This document shows positions 1-11,461 of a DNA stretch of 64,000 nt, in pieces (position 1 is the first letter of the stretch; every line of letters begins with the position of its first letter). A program made the translations under genes and the position numbers. The notes below the pieces were generated by a model. It worked only from the letters and a program-made list of their open reading frames with translations, had not been told where the DNA came from and ran no database searches. Source of the stretch: Antilocapra americana (lineage: Eukaryota > Chordata > Mammalia > Artiodactyla > Antilocapridae); contig ML660201.1 of NCBI GenBank assembly GCA_007570785.1, forward strand, positions 44,850,473 to 44,914,472, written 5' to 3'.

Positions 1-2084
1 TCTGGCTTGGCGCCCTCTGAGCCCCTGCATCCGCAGCCTCGGCTGACTCGGGCTCCTTATCTCTGACCTCCCTGCCCGCTTCCTCCTCGGCCAGCTGGAA
101 GCTATCAGTCGGCAAGGCACCGTCCCTGGCTCGGCCATCCCCGGGATTCAGGAAAGGGATATGAGATGAGGGGGTGAATGTAAACCCTGGGCTCTCTGAG
201 GCTGGTGACCAGGGTTCTGCCCAGCCTCCGGGCAGCGTTTTCCCGCTGGCTGCTGTGTCCAGTGGAGGGCGTCTTGGTGTCAGCTGGGCCGGGCTAGCTT
301 TAATAACAGGAAGTGGGAGGCTTCCCCGCCTCATCCGCTTACTGGGAACCCAAACTAGGTGCCTGGCTGGGAGGAAGGAAGGAAGCTGGGGCGGGGGAGG
401 GGTTGTGTCAGGGGCTATCCGGAGCTTCCCCACTCTGCCTCGAGGATGTGCCCAAGGGAGTATGGGTGCCACCTCAGCGCTCGTGGTCTCCCCAGCGAGG
501 TGTGGGGTAAAGGGGGGGTGCCCTAAGACTTTCCAGGGCTGAGCCTGATTTGTAGGTGCTTTTCTCCCTCTTGAAGGCCCCTTTACATCAGGGGAAGGGG
601 ACAGAACAGGATATAGAGGTGGAGGGAACCATGCTCCCTGTTTGACAAGAGAAGGAAGTGAGGCTCAAAGATCCCATAGGACTGGGGGGGGGGGCGGAGA
701 GGTGCGGAGAGGGGATGAAGCACCAGCCTCCCCAAGACCCAGCCACACCTCTTAAAGAGCTAAAAATAAAGCCAGCAGGAAGTGGTTTTCCTTGGGATCA
801 CCTAGGAGTGGGTTTAGGGACCCGGCTTCCCCATTACCTTGATGTATCCCCACCACTGGAAGCTTTTCTCCACCATCCCCTTCTCCTGCCCCAAATTTCA
901 AGGTCAGACGATGTGTTCCACATGAATCTGTGGCATCTGTCTCTTCCCCTGCTGGTCTTGCCCCGAGTTGGTCCCTGAGTCTGGATTAAGCGCCTACTGC
1001 ATGTTCAGCCCTGGGAATCCTGGAGTGGGGTTGGGAAAGGGTCCTGCCAGGCCCGAGACACTGCACGCCCCTGAGGAGTTGTCTGCGAACCTCCGCACCT
1101 CCTGCAGGAGTGGGCCTGGCCCCCAGGGCTCAAGTGGGAACCCCGAGGGCCCCAGGGTTGCCTCTCGTTCATCTGTATCCCTGGCACAGCGATGCAGCCG
1201 CCCTCGGGGCCAGGGGTGGATGGGGAGAGTATAGGACTGAGCCGGTCCTCGGCTCAGCCAGCAGGTGAGCTCTGACCGCATGTCAGGAGCCTGGCGCCTC
1301 ACTGGGGAGGGTGCGGGGAGAGCTGACGAGTAGAGCGGCTGTGCTGGGAGGTGTCGCTGGCACACAGGCTGGGGAACAGTCTAGGAAGTGGGCTGGGTGG
1401 GCCCCACCTAAGCTCCCCTGTTGAAACTAGGCGTGGCCCTGGTCCCCCATCTATTCAGGAGCCTGACTCAGGCCCCAGGGGACTGCCTGGGCCCAGTCCA
1501 GAGCTGAGCGCTGCCCACTGGTCCCTGGCAGAAGGGCCTCCATGATGCCCACGGCCAAAGGAGGCTCTCGGGGCGCCCCTGGAGCTGCCCCAGGAGGCGG
1601 GCCAGCAGGGGTGAGTGCTGCGTGTTAGGAAGAACCCTTGGGTGGCCTTGTCCCTGTGTGTGTCTGCCTGTTCATTTGTAAGATTACCTTGGTAGCCATG
1701 GTGCAGGTGACCCGAGAAGGTGCATGTGACTCCTCGGCACGTCACACGTGGCACAGTTGCAGCAGCGGGAGGATCGGCAGTAGGCACAGGGCTCGTGGAG
1801 CCCTCACTTGGCTCAGATCTCCCTCAGGGCCCTGTGAGTAAGCAGGTCCGTCCGACAGAGCAGAAACTGAGGTGCAGGCATGTCAGCTGAGACCATGGCA
1901 GAGCCCCTCCACGGTCATGCTCTTGACCTCGAGCCCAAGTTGCTCTCACCCGGCTAGGACTTCCTTCACCAAGCCCCTCAAGAGAGTCGGGCAGCACCAG
2001 TCCCTCGCCAGGCCCCTCCCTGTGCCCTACCCATGGGAGCTCCCTGGAGGAGGCACCACCCTGACCCATGCCCGTGTATTGCAG
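1..2084 (+). other. DUSP7: DUSP7 last intron, 3' part
   Basis: This is intronic sequence upstream of the final DUSP7 coding exon. It ends in a splice acceptor with AG at 2,083-2,084, preceded by a weak, interrupted pyrimidine tract. No upstream DUSP7 exon is visible: the linker and the first half of the phosphatase domain, expected just before this exon, are absent from the window. A MIR-like tail around 600-665 is possible. Open frames here are short and GC-driven and were not called as genes. Confidence 0.8.
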
Positions 2085-2392
2085 ACGAGGCCCGCTCCAA
2101 GAAGTGCGGGGTCCTGGTGCATTGCCTGGCAGGCATCAGCCGCTCGGTGACGGTCACAGTGGCCTACCTGATGCAGAAGATGAACCTGTCGCTCAACGAC
2201 GCCTACGACTTTGTCAAGAGGAAAAAGTCCAACATCTCACCCAACTTCAACTTTATGGGGCAGCTGCTGGACTTCGAGCGGACGCTGGGGCTGAGCAGCC
2301 CGTGTGACAACCACACCCCCAGCGAGCAGCTCTACTTCTCCACACCTACCAACCACAACCTGTTCCCACTCAACACGCTTGAGTCCACGTGA
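2085..2392 (+). CDS. DUSP7: Dual-specificity phosphatase 7 (MKP-X), last coding exon
   Basis: This exon encodes the C-terminal half of a MAP-kinase phosphatase that dephosphorylates Thr and Tyr in the activation loop of ERK-type kinases. The first two bases complete an Asp codon begun in the previous exon, so this is an internal start set by the splice acceptor and not an ATG. The PTP signature HCLAGISRS is intact, with the catalytic Cys codon at 2,123-2,125 and the phosphate-binding Arg codon at 2,141-2,143. After the catalytic loop come the conserved [12 protein letters not shown] segment and a C-terminus ending PLNTLEST, then TGA at 2,390-2,392. The DUSP6/7/9 subfamily is clear. DUSP7 is chosen over DUSP6 from the [22 protein letters not shown] region ([18 protein letters not shown]) and the [10 protein letters not shown] tail; this relies on remembered family sequences. 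No disabling change is seen. The N-terminal rhodanese-like domain lies outside the window. Confidence 0.95.
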
Positions 2393-3943
2393 GGCCAGGG
2401 GCACGGGGCCAGAGGCCTGCCGCCTCTGGCCAGCGGAACCCAGACATCACCCGTGCCCAGAGGTGAGCCTCCCTCAGCGTCCCACAGCCAGGCCTCCGCC
2501 GGCAGGACTTTCCGGAGGGGCCCAGGGCGTTCAGACACATGGCTTTGGGAGTCCATTGGGGCCTCTCCTTGTCCCAGGACACTCCTTTCTGCTGATGGCT
2601 CAGCCAGTTTGGCTGTTTTTTTAAAAGACACATCCACGGACCTGAGTTTACTTTTTACTTTTGGCAGGTAAACCCAAGCTCCCTGGAGCAGAGAGAGTGT
2701 TGAAGCTCTACTTGATTGTTCTTTTTTGTAATGAAAAGTGTTATTTTCAGGCTACATGCAACAGTGGATTGTATAAACCAGTATTTCATCCCTTTCTTGA
2801 TCCAGTGAGAGAGAGAGAGAGAGGTGTTACCAGTTTGTTTTTCTTCCTATTTCAAAAAGCAATTCTTGAGTTTTTGTTTCATTTTAATAGAAAAGACAAA
2901 CCCCACGTGGATCTTGACCAAACGCATCTTGCACATGTGTGATGCCTCCGTTTCTGCAGCAGCCCTTAAAGGGGTGGTTCGCTGCTCCCACAGGGGTCTC
3001 CCAGGCCTGCCCGCATCCCCCACCTCAGCCAAGGCCAACCTGGCCCTGCATTCACCTGTGATGGCCGCTGTGAGTGGTGGGCTGGACAGACGACCTTTGC
3101 CTTCTCTGCCCACCCACTTGCCCTCTGGTGGTCCCTGCTGCCCACCCCAGGCAGGAGAGGCCGCCACAGGGCACTGCCAGGCAGTAGCACTGACCCTCGG
3201 GGCTCAGCCCCAGGAGGGCCGCAGGCACTGCTTCGGTCTCTCCCTCTCTCTCTCTCTCTCTGTTTGTGCTGAGGGTGCAGGCCCAGTGGCTGGGGAAGTT
3301 TAGGTGGAGGGCGCAGCCCTGCCTCCCAGGTCTCCTCCCTCACCCTGGTTGTTGCTTGGGTTCCAGCTGCCACTCCCAGCCCCTCAACCCACGGAAGCCG
3401 GCCCTGTGCGCGTCTTGCCCATGCCTTGTATTAAACTCACATCCATGTCAACCCCTGGGTGGTCGGGGGGTGGGAGGGCGGCAAGGACGGAAAGGGAAAG
3501 GGGTGTGAGGCTCTGTCCACCCCGCCGCCCGACCCCGGTGTCCACGGGACAACGCCACGGATCCTGTTATCCTCCTGCAGTTGTGTTCCTTCTCCAAACT
3601 CCATTTTCCCAGGTGGTGGAACTGCGTGTGGGCCCTGGGAGGGCCGGGTTCCCTGAGCGAGCCGGCACTCGGCGTGTGAACAAGGCCACAGAAACTCTGC
3701 CCCAGTGCATCTTACCTCACAGGGCTGGTTTTCAGGGATTCTTCAAGGCAGCAGATGAAAATCTTGCCACAGTTGAGAAATTGACAAGAAGCTTCCATGT
3801 TGTGTACATGGTTCTCTCTCTCTCTTTTTTTACCTTTGAAAAGAAAAACCCAGAAAAATGCATCAGATTTGTGTAAATGAGGGTATGCCAACAGGGGTGG
3901 CCAGTTTTGCTTTATGATCTTATGAAGGAAAATTTGTGACCCT

Positions 3944-3946
<3 letters not shown>

Positions 3947-3997
<51 letters not shown>

Positions 3998-3998
3998 C
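3947..3998. repeat. Compound (CA)n(TA)n microsatellite
   Basis: An uninterrupted CA run passes directly into a TA run inside the DUSP7 3' UTR, about 35 bases upstream of the poly(A) signal. Such compound dinucleotide tracts are usually length-polymorphic. Confidence 0.95.
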
Positions 3999-4031
3999 CC
4001 GAACCAGCAACGGGACTTTGTTTATATTGCA

Positions 4032-4037
4032 AATAAA
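4032..4037 (+). terminator. DUSP7: Poly(A) signal AATAAA of DUSP7
   Basis: A canonical hexamer lies in a T/A-rich context, followed within 10-20 bases by a T-rich stretch and then a GT-rich stretch (GAGTGGTGGCTG). This is the normal layout for cleavage and polyadenylation. It is the best candidate for the main DUSP7 3' end. Confidence 0.7.
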
Positions 4038-4059
4038 TATTATTTTTTCTTTAAAATGA

Positions 4060-5192
4060 GTGGTGGCTGATAAGGGCCAGGGCAATAAGGAGAAGCACTG
4101 TGGTCATATCCGGGGGCCTGCTGGGCACTTACTGGGACTGGTTAGAGGCACCCAAAGCTGGAAGGAGCAGCTGGGGTGTGGGTCGGCAGGGACGCCGGGG
4201 CTTTGGCAACAAAGCCTGTCCTTTGGGCGACAGGAGAGCAAGGCGTGGAGACGTTCCATGCACCAAGGTCATGCGGCAGAGCCCCTGCTTGCCCAGACAC
4301 ACCCAGCATTGGCCGCCTGGACACTGCCCAGAACGCGCAGCTGCTCCAGGTCCTGACCGGCCCCACAGCCCTGGCCCTTCCTCTTGCTGCCCTCTGGGAC
4401 GGTCCTCTTGCTGCCCTCCGGGACGGGGCATGGGCTGTGCGTGCGTCTGTCAACCTCACTCCCTCCCCGCACTGTCCCTAGGATGCCTGCAGGACCCGAT
4501 GCTGGTCAGGGAGCGGGTCGGCCCCATGGGAGCCGGGTCCGTCGGGCCCCCTGAGCCACAGCATCCATTTCTGTATGGTGGGGCCAACGCACCCCGATGC
4601 CCAGTGCTTTCCCGTTAGGGCACGATGAGCCCCGCAGCTTCATTTCCTGGTCTTGACCTGGGCCTACAGCGGGGCCTGGTCCATGCCTGGCTTCCCCAGG
4701 GCAGCTGAGCGGCGGCCCTCCAGGCGGGCCCCTCTGGAGGCTTCAGACTCAACCCTAGGGGGAGCAGGGGACACAGGAGGGGCCTGGAGGGGTTGGAAGG
4801 CCACGGCCTGGGGAACGAGGCCCCCAGTCAGAGACAGGGAGCTGGGAGCCCTGCCCACAGGGGCTTCACCTCTTAACCGAGTTGGCCCCAGTCGGGAACT
4901 TGGGGGTCTTGGTTGCCGACTCCATCTCCCCGTTTCTGCTGCCCCCCGGCATTATCCCTTCTGCTGTGACCAGCACTGGACCAGCTCCAGGTGTCAGGTG
5001 GGTGGACATGGCGGGAAGAGTGATTCAGACGCTTCCTTAGGACTCCCCACCTTGAGGCCATAGGCTCCCTCCTGTGTCCCGCCCCATCTTGCCATGAGTT
5101 ACATCCAACAGTCCAGTCACAGCCTCACTCGCATGGGGAGGGCCATGTGGCTTCGAGCCCCAGCTGTGTGGCTGTCAGCCTTCTCATCGTCC
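4060..5192. other. Intergenic, no gene seen
   Basis: GC-rich sequence downstream of the DUSP7 poly(A) signal. It has no recognisable coding exon, RNA gene or repeat. A short duplicated phrase (CTTGCTGCCCTCYGGGACGG) appears twice at about 4,382-4,426. Confidence 0.6.
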
Positions 5193-5319
5193 TTTCTTTG
5201 GCTGCACTGGGTCTTAGTTTCGGGACTGGGGATCTAGTTCCCTGGCCAGGGAGGGGACGCAGGCCCCCTGCACTGAGAGCATGAAGTCTTAGCCACCAGA
5301 CCACCAGGGGGAAGTCCCT
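5193..5319 (-). mobile_element. CHR-2-type tRNA-derived SINE, antisense
   Basis: Read on the minus strand this shows the SINE head (CCCCCTGGTGGTCTGGTGGC), the B-box-like segment, the phrase for 'ccctggccagggaactagatcc', and a tail corresponding to 'gcagccaaagaaagg'. It is diverged and lacks part of the 3' body. Confidence 0.8.
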
Positions 5320-7369
5320 GGCCTTCCCATCTCTAGAACTGGGGAACACCAGGCCTGAGGGAGGAGGAGGATGGGGTTCTCACTGTGTCGGCAAAGGGGT
5401 GGGGGCTGCTTTTGCTCGTGGGCTCCCTGGGGCCTGGGTCCTTCTGTGCCAGGGGCAGGCATGGGGGTGGGGGCCTGAACAGGCAGAGACTGGACCTTTG
5501 TTCCCTCTCGCTGCCCTCTGCCTGGGCTGGGGAAGCCCGCGGGTGCTGGGCTGGGGGCTGGGCCCTCGACAGCCCGAGTAAGTGCCTGGCAGTGCCTGCA
5601 TGCCCAAGCACAGAGTGGGGGGGCCCGGGGGGGAGCGGCAGTCTCCTCCTGAGCCAGTCCTCCAGCCAAGGGCTGAGGGGCGTTACCTCCTACGCAACCC
5701 TAGGCCTGGGGGCTTCTCTGAGCCTCAGTGTCCTCATCTGCAGCCACTCCCACCTCACTGCCCTGCCTGGCTGAGATGGAGACAGAGGGACAGGGCATGG
5801 CTGGGGCCCTGGGGCCTTGCTCTGACCTTGGCCTAGGCCATACTTACTCTGGACTGCTGTCCCCATGCTGGGTCCCAGGTCATGCCTCACGGTCCCTCAC
5901 TCTGAGCTCTTGTTATTCCAGTCTGTTTGGGCCATGCGGTCCCCGCGCCCCATGGGCTCTGTCCATCCCAGGCCATCTCCAGCTGAGGTCTAGATGCCAG
6001 CGGGGCTCAAGGACACCCGGCTCCCTGGGCTGCATCTACTTCCTCTCTGTGCCCTCAGCCCCATCGCTCTCCTCCTGACCCTCTTTTTTTGCCTCCCTCT
6101 GGGTTCCCGTTTCTGTCCCCATCTCAGCCTGGGCCCCCGAGGACCCCCTCACCCACTTAGCGTTCTCGCAGGAGGATCTGAGCCACTCACTCCCTTGCTC
6201 GCACATTCATCCCGCAGCCATTTCCTGTGCCGACCGGGCACATGTTCCCAGGAGTGGGAACATGCCTGAGGGAAGCTTAGTGATGTCAGGCTGGGTGGCA
6301 GGATAATGGGGCCTCGACTGTCCTACAATATATGAATCAGGTGCAATAGCAGGAGTGACTAAGGCTGGACACAAGAAAGGACTTGTAACCCATGGAGGAG
6401 CCACCTTGAAGCGGGTGTGACAAGAGACCACAAAAGAGATGAGCTCTCTCTCGGGTGGTCCTGCGCTGAGCCTGGGGCAGAGGGAGGCAGCCCTCAGAAG
6501 AGGGGCCGCTCCCCAGAGTGCAAACACAGTCATCCCCGGTGAATGGGGCAGGGCGGGGGCAGGCAGCAAGTCTGCGCTGGAACCAGCCGTCACCCTGCTG
6601 CTGCCATGCCACCGCCCGGCACACGCAGGCCGGCCCCCGGACGCTGTGTCTGCAGCAGGCAGGCCCTCCGCATCGGCGCCGATGTGGCCGGCAACACAGG
6701 GACCCACAGCCAAGCCCTTAACAGAAGCCAGAGACGCTGAGTGGAAGCAAGGCCTGCCCACCCTGCTCCCCGAGCCTTCTCACCCTCGGGGCTGGGAGCC
6801 TTCTCCCTCTGGCCCTGGCCCTATGGAGGACCAGATCCATGAGTGCGAGCACACACAGCCCCCTCATTTCTCAGACAAGACAAGCCCAAGCAGGTCTCAA
6901 GGTGATGAAGGCACCGCCTGCCTCTGACTCCAGCCTCCTCTCACCAGGGTGTGGCTGGTGAGGTCATCCCTTCCCAGGCAAGGCCGTTACAGACCATCAT
7001 TAGCGACTCCCCTGGGGTAAGAAGAGGCCTCGGCCCTGGCTATGGGCCAGATGAGCCCCGACAGGCGACAGGGGACGCCAGCCCCTGCCAGACCCACTTT
7101 GCTCAGGCAGGCACTCCCCTTCCTGGGGCTGGTCCGTCACCTACCCCCATGGCTTCTGTGCATCTGGAGGAACCCCATCCGCCGGCTCCACACCCACACC
7201 TCCTTCTCCAGTCCCAGGGCCCTTCCGCCCCTGCTGCAGGCCAAGGAGGAGTCGCAGCCCCTTCTCTGGGGCTGGAGGGGCCAGGAGGGGAGTGGAGGGA
7301 CGTGGCCCAGAGGACAGGGGAGCCCCTAAAGAGCTCTAAGCCCAAGGCTGGCAAGGTCTGCCTGTCACT
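5320..7369. other. Intergenic, GC-rich, no gene seen
   Basis: No supported exon or RNA gene. Long open frames on both strands reflect high GC and do not match any family I recognise. A MIR-like tail may lie near 5,715-5,760. A p53-type site candidate at 6,238-6,267 is treated in the findings. Confidence 0.55.
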
Positions 7370-7384
7370 AGAAAGACCCCCTAG

Positions 7385-8061
7385 AATGTAAGTTGGTGCA
7401 GCTACTGTGGAAAACAGTATGGAAGTTCCTCAGAAAACAGAAAGAGAATTACCGGATAATCCAACAATCCCACTCCTGGGCATATACCTGGACAAAACTA
7501 TAATTCAAATAGATACACACACCCCTGTGTTCACAGCAGCACCATTCACAATAGTCAAGACATGGAAACAACCCGTGTGTTCACTGACAGATGAATGGGT
7601 GAAGACGACGAGGTGAACGCACACAACAGCATGCTACTCAGCCATGAAAAATAAGGGAATAATGCCACTTGCAGGTACTAACTGAGGTCAGTCAGAGAAA
7701 GACACATACCACTTATATGTGGAATCTAACATATGACCCAAATGAGTCTACCTGTGATGAAATGGACACAGAGAGCAGACTGGCGGCGGCTGCCAAGGGG
7801 GAAGCGGAGGAATGCAATGGGAAGCTGGGGGTAGCGACGTGCGCCTTTGTATATAGGATGGATACACAACAAGGTCCTACTAGAGAGCATAGGGAACTGT
7901 ATTCGGTATCCTGTGATAAACTATAAAGGAAAAGCATATTTTAAAAAGAACGCGCGTGTGTGCGTATACGTGTAGAGCTGAATCACTTTGGTGTACAACA
8001 GAACTTAACACAGCACTATAAATCAACCTCAATTTAAAACTATTGTTAACAATTTTTTTGA
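7385..8061 (+). mobile_element. 5'-truncated L1 (3' end only) with target-site duplication
   Basis: The sequence starts within the terminal part of L1 ORF2 ('gtggaaaacagtatggaag', 'ccaacaatcccactcctggg') and runs through the L1 3' UTR, ending with 'aatcaacctcaatttaaaa'. It is bounded by direct repeats AGAAAGACCCCCTAG (7,370-7,384) and AGAAAGATCCTCTAG (8,062-8,076), 13 of 15 bases identical. This is the signature of L1 target-primed insertion. The two differences suggest an old event. Confidence 0.93.
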
Positions 8062-8076
8062 AGAAAGATCCTCTAG

Positions 8077-10150
8077 TTTCTGAGTGGAGAACAGGCTAAG
8101 GGGCAGGTGTTCAGGACAGGGGACCCTGAGGAGGCAGGGATGGTGAGGGTGCGTGCTGGGGCTGGACCACTGTGGCCTGGGAGGGGTGGAGAGAGGACAC
8201 CACCGCAGGGCCAGCAGACTGGTGTGACTTAGCAGGACCCTGTGGGCCTTCCCAGGACAGACCTGCCTGCCCCTGGCATACCCTCTGCTGTAGCTCCTCT
8301 GTGAAGTACCCAGATAATGCTGTCAGATGCACATTTGCTGAGTTATTTCACACACATGAAAACCACCCACCAAATGGAAGATGCGAACGACCTGATCATG
8401 AGGATAGCAGCCCCTAGACCTGGTGGCTCCCAAGGACTGATAACGTTGACCCCTGTGACACCCCTGTGACCGTCCTGTGACCTCACCGTCAACCAGAGGC
8501 TCATGCATGAGCTGATCACACAGCCGCCAACTCCTCTCCCTCACCCGGCCTTTCAAACTGCTCCACCGAAACCCTGTGGGGAGTGAGAGGGTCTTGAGCA
8601 CCAGCCACCCCTTCTCTTGTGTTGGCGCCTACAGTAAACAATGCCTGTCCTTCACCACAACCTAGGGGCAGCAGATGAGCTTCACTGCGCACGGGCAAGC
8701 GGACCTGGGGTTGGTTCCAGTCACTGGAGTCCCTACTCCCCTGCCCCCACCTGCTCTGTGCCCCCACATGCTGAGACCACCAGCGTCCTCCGTGAATCGG
8801 ACAGCATAGACTGGAGGCGCCTCCCAGGGCCTGTTTTCTCATCTGTACAGTGGGGTTGAGAACTGCAGTTCTAAGAGGAGACGGCAGGATGAAGGGTCCT
8901 TCTCTCAGTGAGGCCTTAGGAACACGAGCAGTGGGTGGTGCTGATTTAACTGTGGCCACCCCCTGATGGGAGACACCGCCCCGGGCTGGCCACTGCTGAC
9001 TCCTGTGTGATCCCGGACAAGCCTCCTCCCCAGTCCAAGTCCTCGGGTTCCCTGATGAGAAAAGTGACCCAGGGGACCCACCCCCAGACCCTCAGTTCTG
9101 TCCCAAGGCCTGGAGAGCCGGGCATCAGGAGTCGCCTGGGAGCCACTGCCCAGTCTGGGGAGAAGGCCGGGGTCCTGGGCTGAGAGGCCTTGGCTGGGGT
9201 GAAGGGTGCCTCTCTCTGCCCAGCAGGGCCCTTTGCTGCAGCCCCTTGACGATGTCTGCCCCTTCTGTCTACCTGCCCAGAGGATTCCCTGCAGTGGCTC
9301 CTGACCCAAGGTCCAGAAAAACTCACAGGGTGCTGCCAAGCACGCAGCCCCGGGCGAGCCCCGACCTCTGCTCACAGCTCCACTGTCTGCTCCTCCCCAG
9401 TCCCAGCCTGCGTCTGGGGAAGGTTCGATCGTGGAGCCTGAGGGAAGGGCCTTGCACTCAGCCTGCTCCTACACTCTATCCTTTAGCTCCGTTTCCTATG
9501 TCTCTTGCCCAAAGACCCTCCTCACTAGCCCCTGAGTTCCCCAGCCCTGTCCCTCCTTGGCCCTGTACCCACGGGACCCCGTCTGGCCTCTGCTCACACT
9601 GGCCCCGAACCTAGGCTTACGGGAGCTGCTTCTCTTCCAGCCCCGATGGAGCTGGGCATGGGGGTTGGGAAGGTGCTCCTGGACGGGGAACAGCCAGAGT
9701 AAGGCCTGGCTCCGGCTTTTACTCCAACCGCCTGGAGCTAGGTCCCGGCAGCCCCGTCCTCTGCCCCTCCCTGGTCATTTGGTGCTTGGGCTGCTTGCCT
9801 TTTCACTGTCCCATCGGCACATATGGGCTGGGACCCTGGGTGCAGTGTTTTCTACATTGCAGATTCTTTTCTTGGGCCTTACGCCTGGAAGCGGCATTTC
9901 CACATTTCCGGGTCAAACACCTGAGCTCTACTTTTGCCAATTGGTTTCTGAAAGGAAAGCAGGACCGTTTTTCTTTAACTTTGGGCTATTACTGCTTCTA
10001 ATTCAGAGGAGCTGTGTATCTGCACGGGCGGGCACTCGACAAGGTGCTGGGGGCCGAGTCACCGGGCCAGAGGCTCCAACTGCCCCTCAGAGCTGTTCTG
10101 CCTGGGAGTCTGGCTGGCATCTGATCCTCCGGCATTTCTAACTGCAGGAA
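8077..10150. other. Intergenic, no gene seen
   Basis: Moderately GC-rich and without supported exons. A MIR tail in minus orientation ('gttttctcatctgtacagtg') lies near 8,830-8,858. Nothing else is recognisable. Confidence 0.55.
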
Positions 10151-10154
10151 GAGT

Positions 10155-10325
10155 AGTAACAGTAACACAGCCTCGTGGCCCTCACTCTGGGTCAGTGTGT
10201 CCCTCTGGATTTGTGTGATAAACTCATGTAGTCCTCACTGCAGCCCCGGGAGGGAGGTACTGACCATCCCTGATGGGCAGGTGTGGAAGTCAAGCCGAGA
10301 GGGGTCCGCACTGGGGTCTGGATGC
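10155..10325 (+). repeat. MIR (tRNA-core SINE), diverged
   Basis: The order of elements fits MIR: a segment resembling 'ctgtgtgccaggcactgt', then 'gataaactcatgtagtcctcact' and 'gggagggaggtactgaccatcc', followed by an eroded 'gaggaaactgaggc' equivalent. Divergence is high, as expected for this ancient family. Confidence 0.6.
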
Positions 10326-10442
10326 CCGTCTGGCTGACTCTCTTCATAGGCAAGAACCAATCTGACTCCACACTGGACCTGTTTCTTTTCCTCTAGCCTC
10401 TGTGTTCTATTACTTTTGCAACAAATTAAGAACGCTGCCTAG

Positions 10443-10775
10443 GGGACTTTGCTGCTGGCTCAGTGATAAAGAATCCATCTGCCAGCGCAGAGAATCTGGG
10501 TTCAATCCCTGGTCCGGGAAGATCCCACCTGCTGCAGGACAGCCAAGCCTGCATGCCACACCTACTCAGCCTGTGCTCTAGAGTCTGTGAGCCCCGACTC
10601 CTGAAGCCTGCGCGCCCGGAGACCGAGCTCTGCAACAAGAGAAGCCACCACAGGGAGAAGCCCGCAGCTCACTGCAGCTGGAGAGCGGTCCCCGCTCCCC
10701 GCAACTAGACACCCCACGCAGCAGTGAAGACCCAGCACAGCCAATAAATAATTTTTTTTAAGTTATAAAAGAAAA
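10443..10775 (+). mobile_element. CHR-1-type tRNA-derived SINE
   Basis: Full-length element with head 'ggctcagtgataaagaatcc', B box 'gggttcaatccctggtcc', the CHR body and an A-rich tail after 'agccaataaata'. It is flanked by 15-base direct repeats AAGAACGCTGCCTAG (10,428-10,442) and AAGAATGCTGCCCAG (10,776-10,790) with two mismatches. Confidence 0.9.
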
Positions 10776-10839
10776 AAGAATGCTGCCCAGAGCCTGAAAT
10801 ATACAGGCTAGCCCACTCTCAGGGCTCTGATTTTTACAG

Positions 10840-11155
10840 GTGTGACACTTTCCCATTCATACAGAGATAGAAAGTTGTGGAATGCAGAAACACATTTGTC
10901 TTATTGGAAGTTTATAGAATGTCATGACCTGAGTTCCATGGACAGCCGCCGAGACCAAAGATCTGACACCAGGTTTGCAACAAACCACACCCTCTTCCCT
11001 TTTAACACAAAAAATTCTAACTCTGGTGAAGTGGTTCTTCGGGACTCTAGTCCACTATTTTCTCAGTCTGCTGATTTTGTTTAATAAAGTCGCTATCCTT
11101 GTAGCAACAACTCACCCCTTGATTTACTTGCCTATTGTGTGGCCAACAGTACAAG
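10840..11155 (+). mobile_element. Solo-LTR-like segment
   Basis: The segment has LTR-like layout: a TTTAATAAAGTCGC poly(A)-signal context at about 11,080, followed by 'caacaactcaccccttgattt' and 'gtggccaacagtacaagctt', which resembles retroviral R-U5. No neighbouring internal retroviral sequence is seen, so a solitary LTR is the best reading. The boundaries are approximate and the family is not identified. Confidence 0.4.
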
Positions 11156-11461
11156 CTTGGGCTCAGTACCACTCAGCTACCCCAGGCCTGGGGCCTCCAC
11201 CAAGGCTTGGGGTCTCCGACCACTCCCAAGCCTAATACCACCTGGGCTCCCACCAGTGCCGACCCCAGGAAAGCAGCATTCTGAGGGATGGAGCCTGTGC
11301 CTCCCCCTTTCTGAAGGGATTACCACACATCTGTGGGTTCCTGGGGCCAGGCAGGCAGAGGAGGCAGAGGAAAAACGCTGGCAACATCTTGGGAGGCTGT
11401 CCCAGAGTGCACAGCCTGGAGGGGCAGAGGCTCAGGGACATGCAATTCTAATAGGTAAGGT
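11156..11461. other. Unassigned spacer
   Basis: GC-rich sequence between the LTR-like segment and the BovB element. I see nothing recognisable in it. Confidence 0.5.

Larger units (their letters stand above)
2393..4055 (+). other. DUSP7: DUSP7 3' untranslated region
   Basis: Sequence follows the DUSP7 stop codon and continues to a canonical poly(A) signal. It contains a (GA)n run at about 2,807-2,822, a (CT)n run at about 3,240-3,262 and a compound CA/TA microsatellite at 3,947-3,998, shortly before the poly(A) signal. The length of about 1.66 kb is inferred from the first strong AATAAA. An earlier ATTAAA near 3,430 could give a shorter isoform. The exact cleavage site is not visible from sequence alone. 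Confidence 0.7.

Noticed and set aside
2033..2084. Apparent ATG start of the DUSP7 frame at 2,033
   Set aside because: It is upstream of a good splice acceptor at 2,083-2,084, and the residues before the exon do not match the phosphatase family.
3304..3876. 190-codon open frame in the DUSP7 3' UTR
   Set aside because: GC-driven composition, no family similarity, and a position wholly within the UTR.
5590..5640. G-rich tract as a special G-quadruplex switch
   Set aside because: Short G runs are expected in this GC-rich region. Nothing ties it to a gene or promoter.
6207..6761. 184-codon open frame on the minus strand
   Set aside because: Overlapping long frames occur on both strands here. 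There is no recognisable domain or splice context.
10443..10520. tRNA-like A/B box sequences
   Set aside because: They belong to CHR and Bov-tA SINE heads. No separate cloverleaf tRNA gene is supported.
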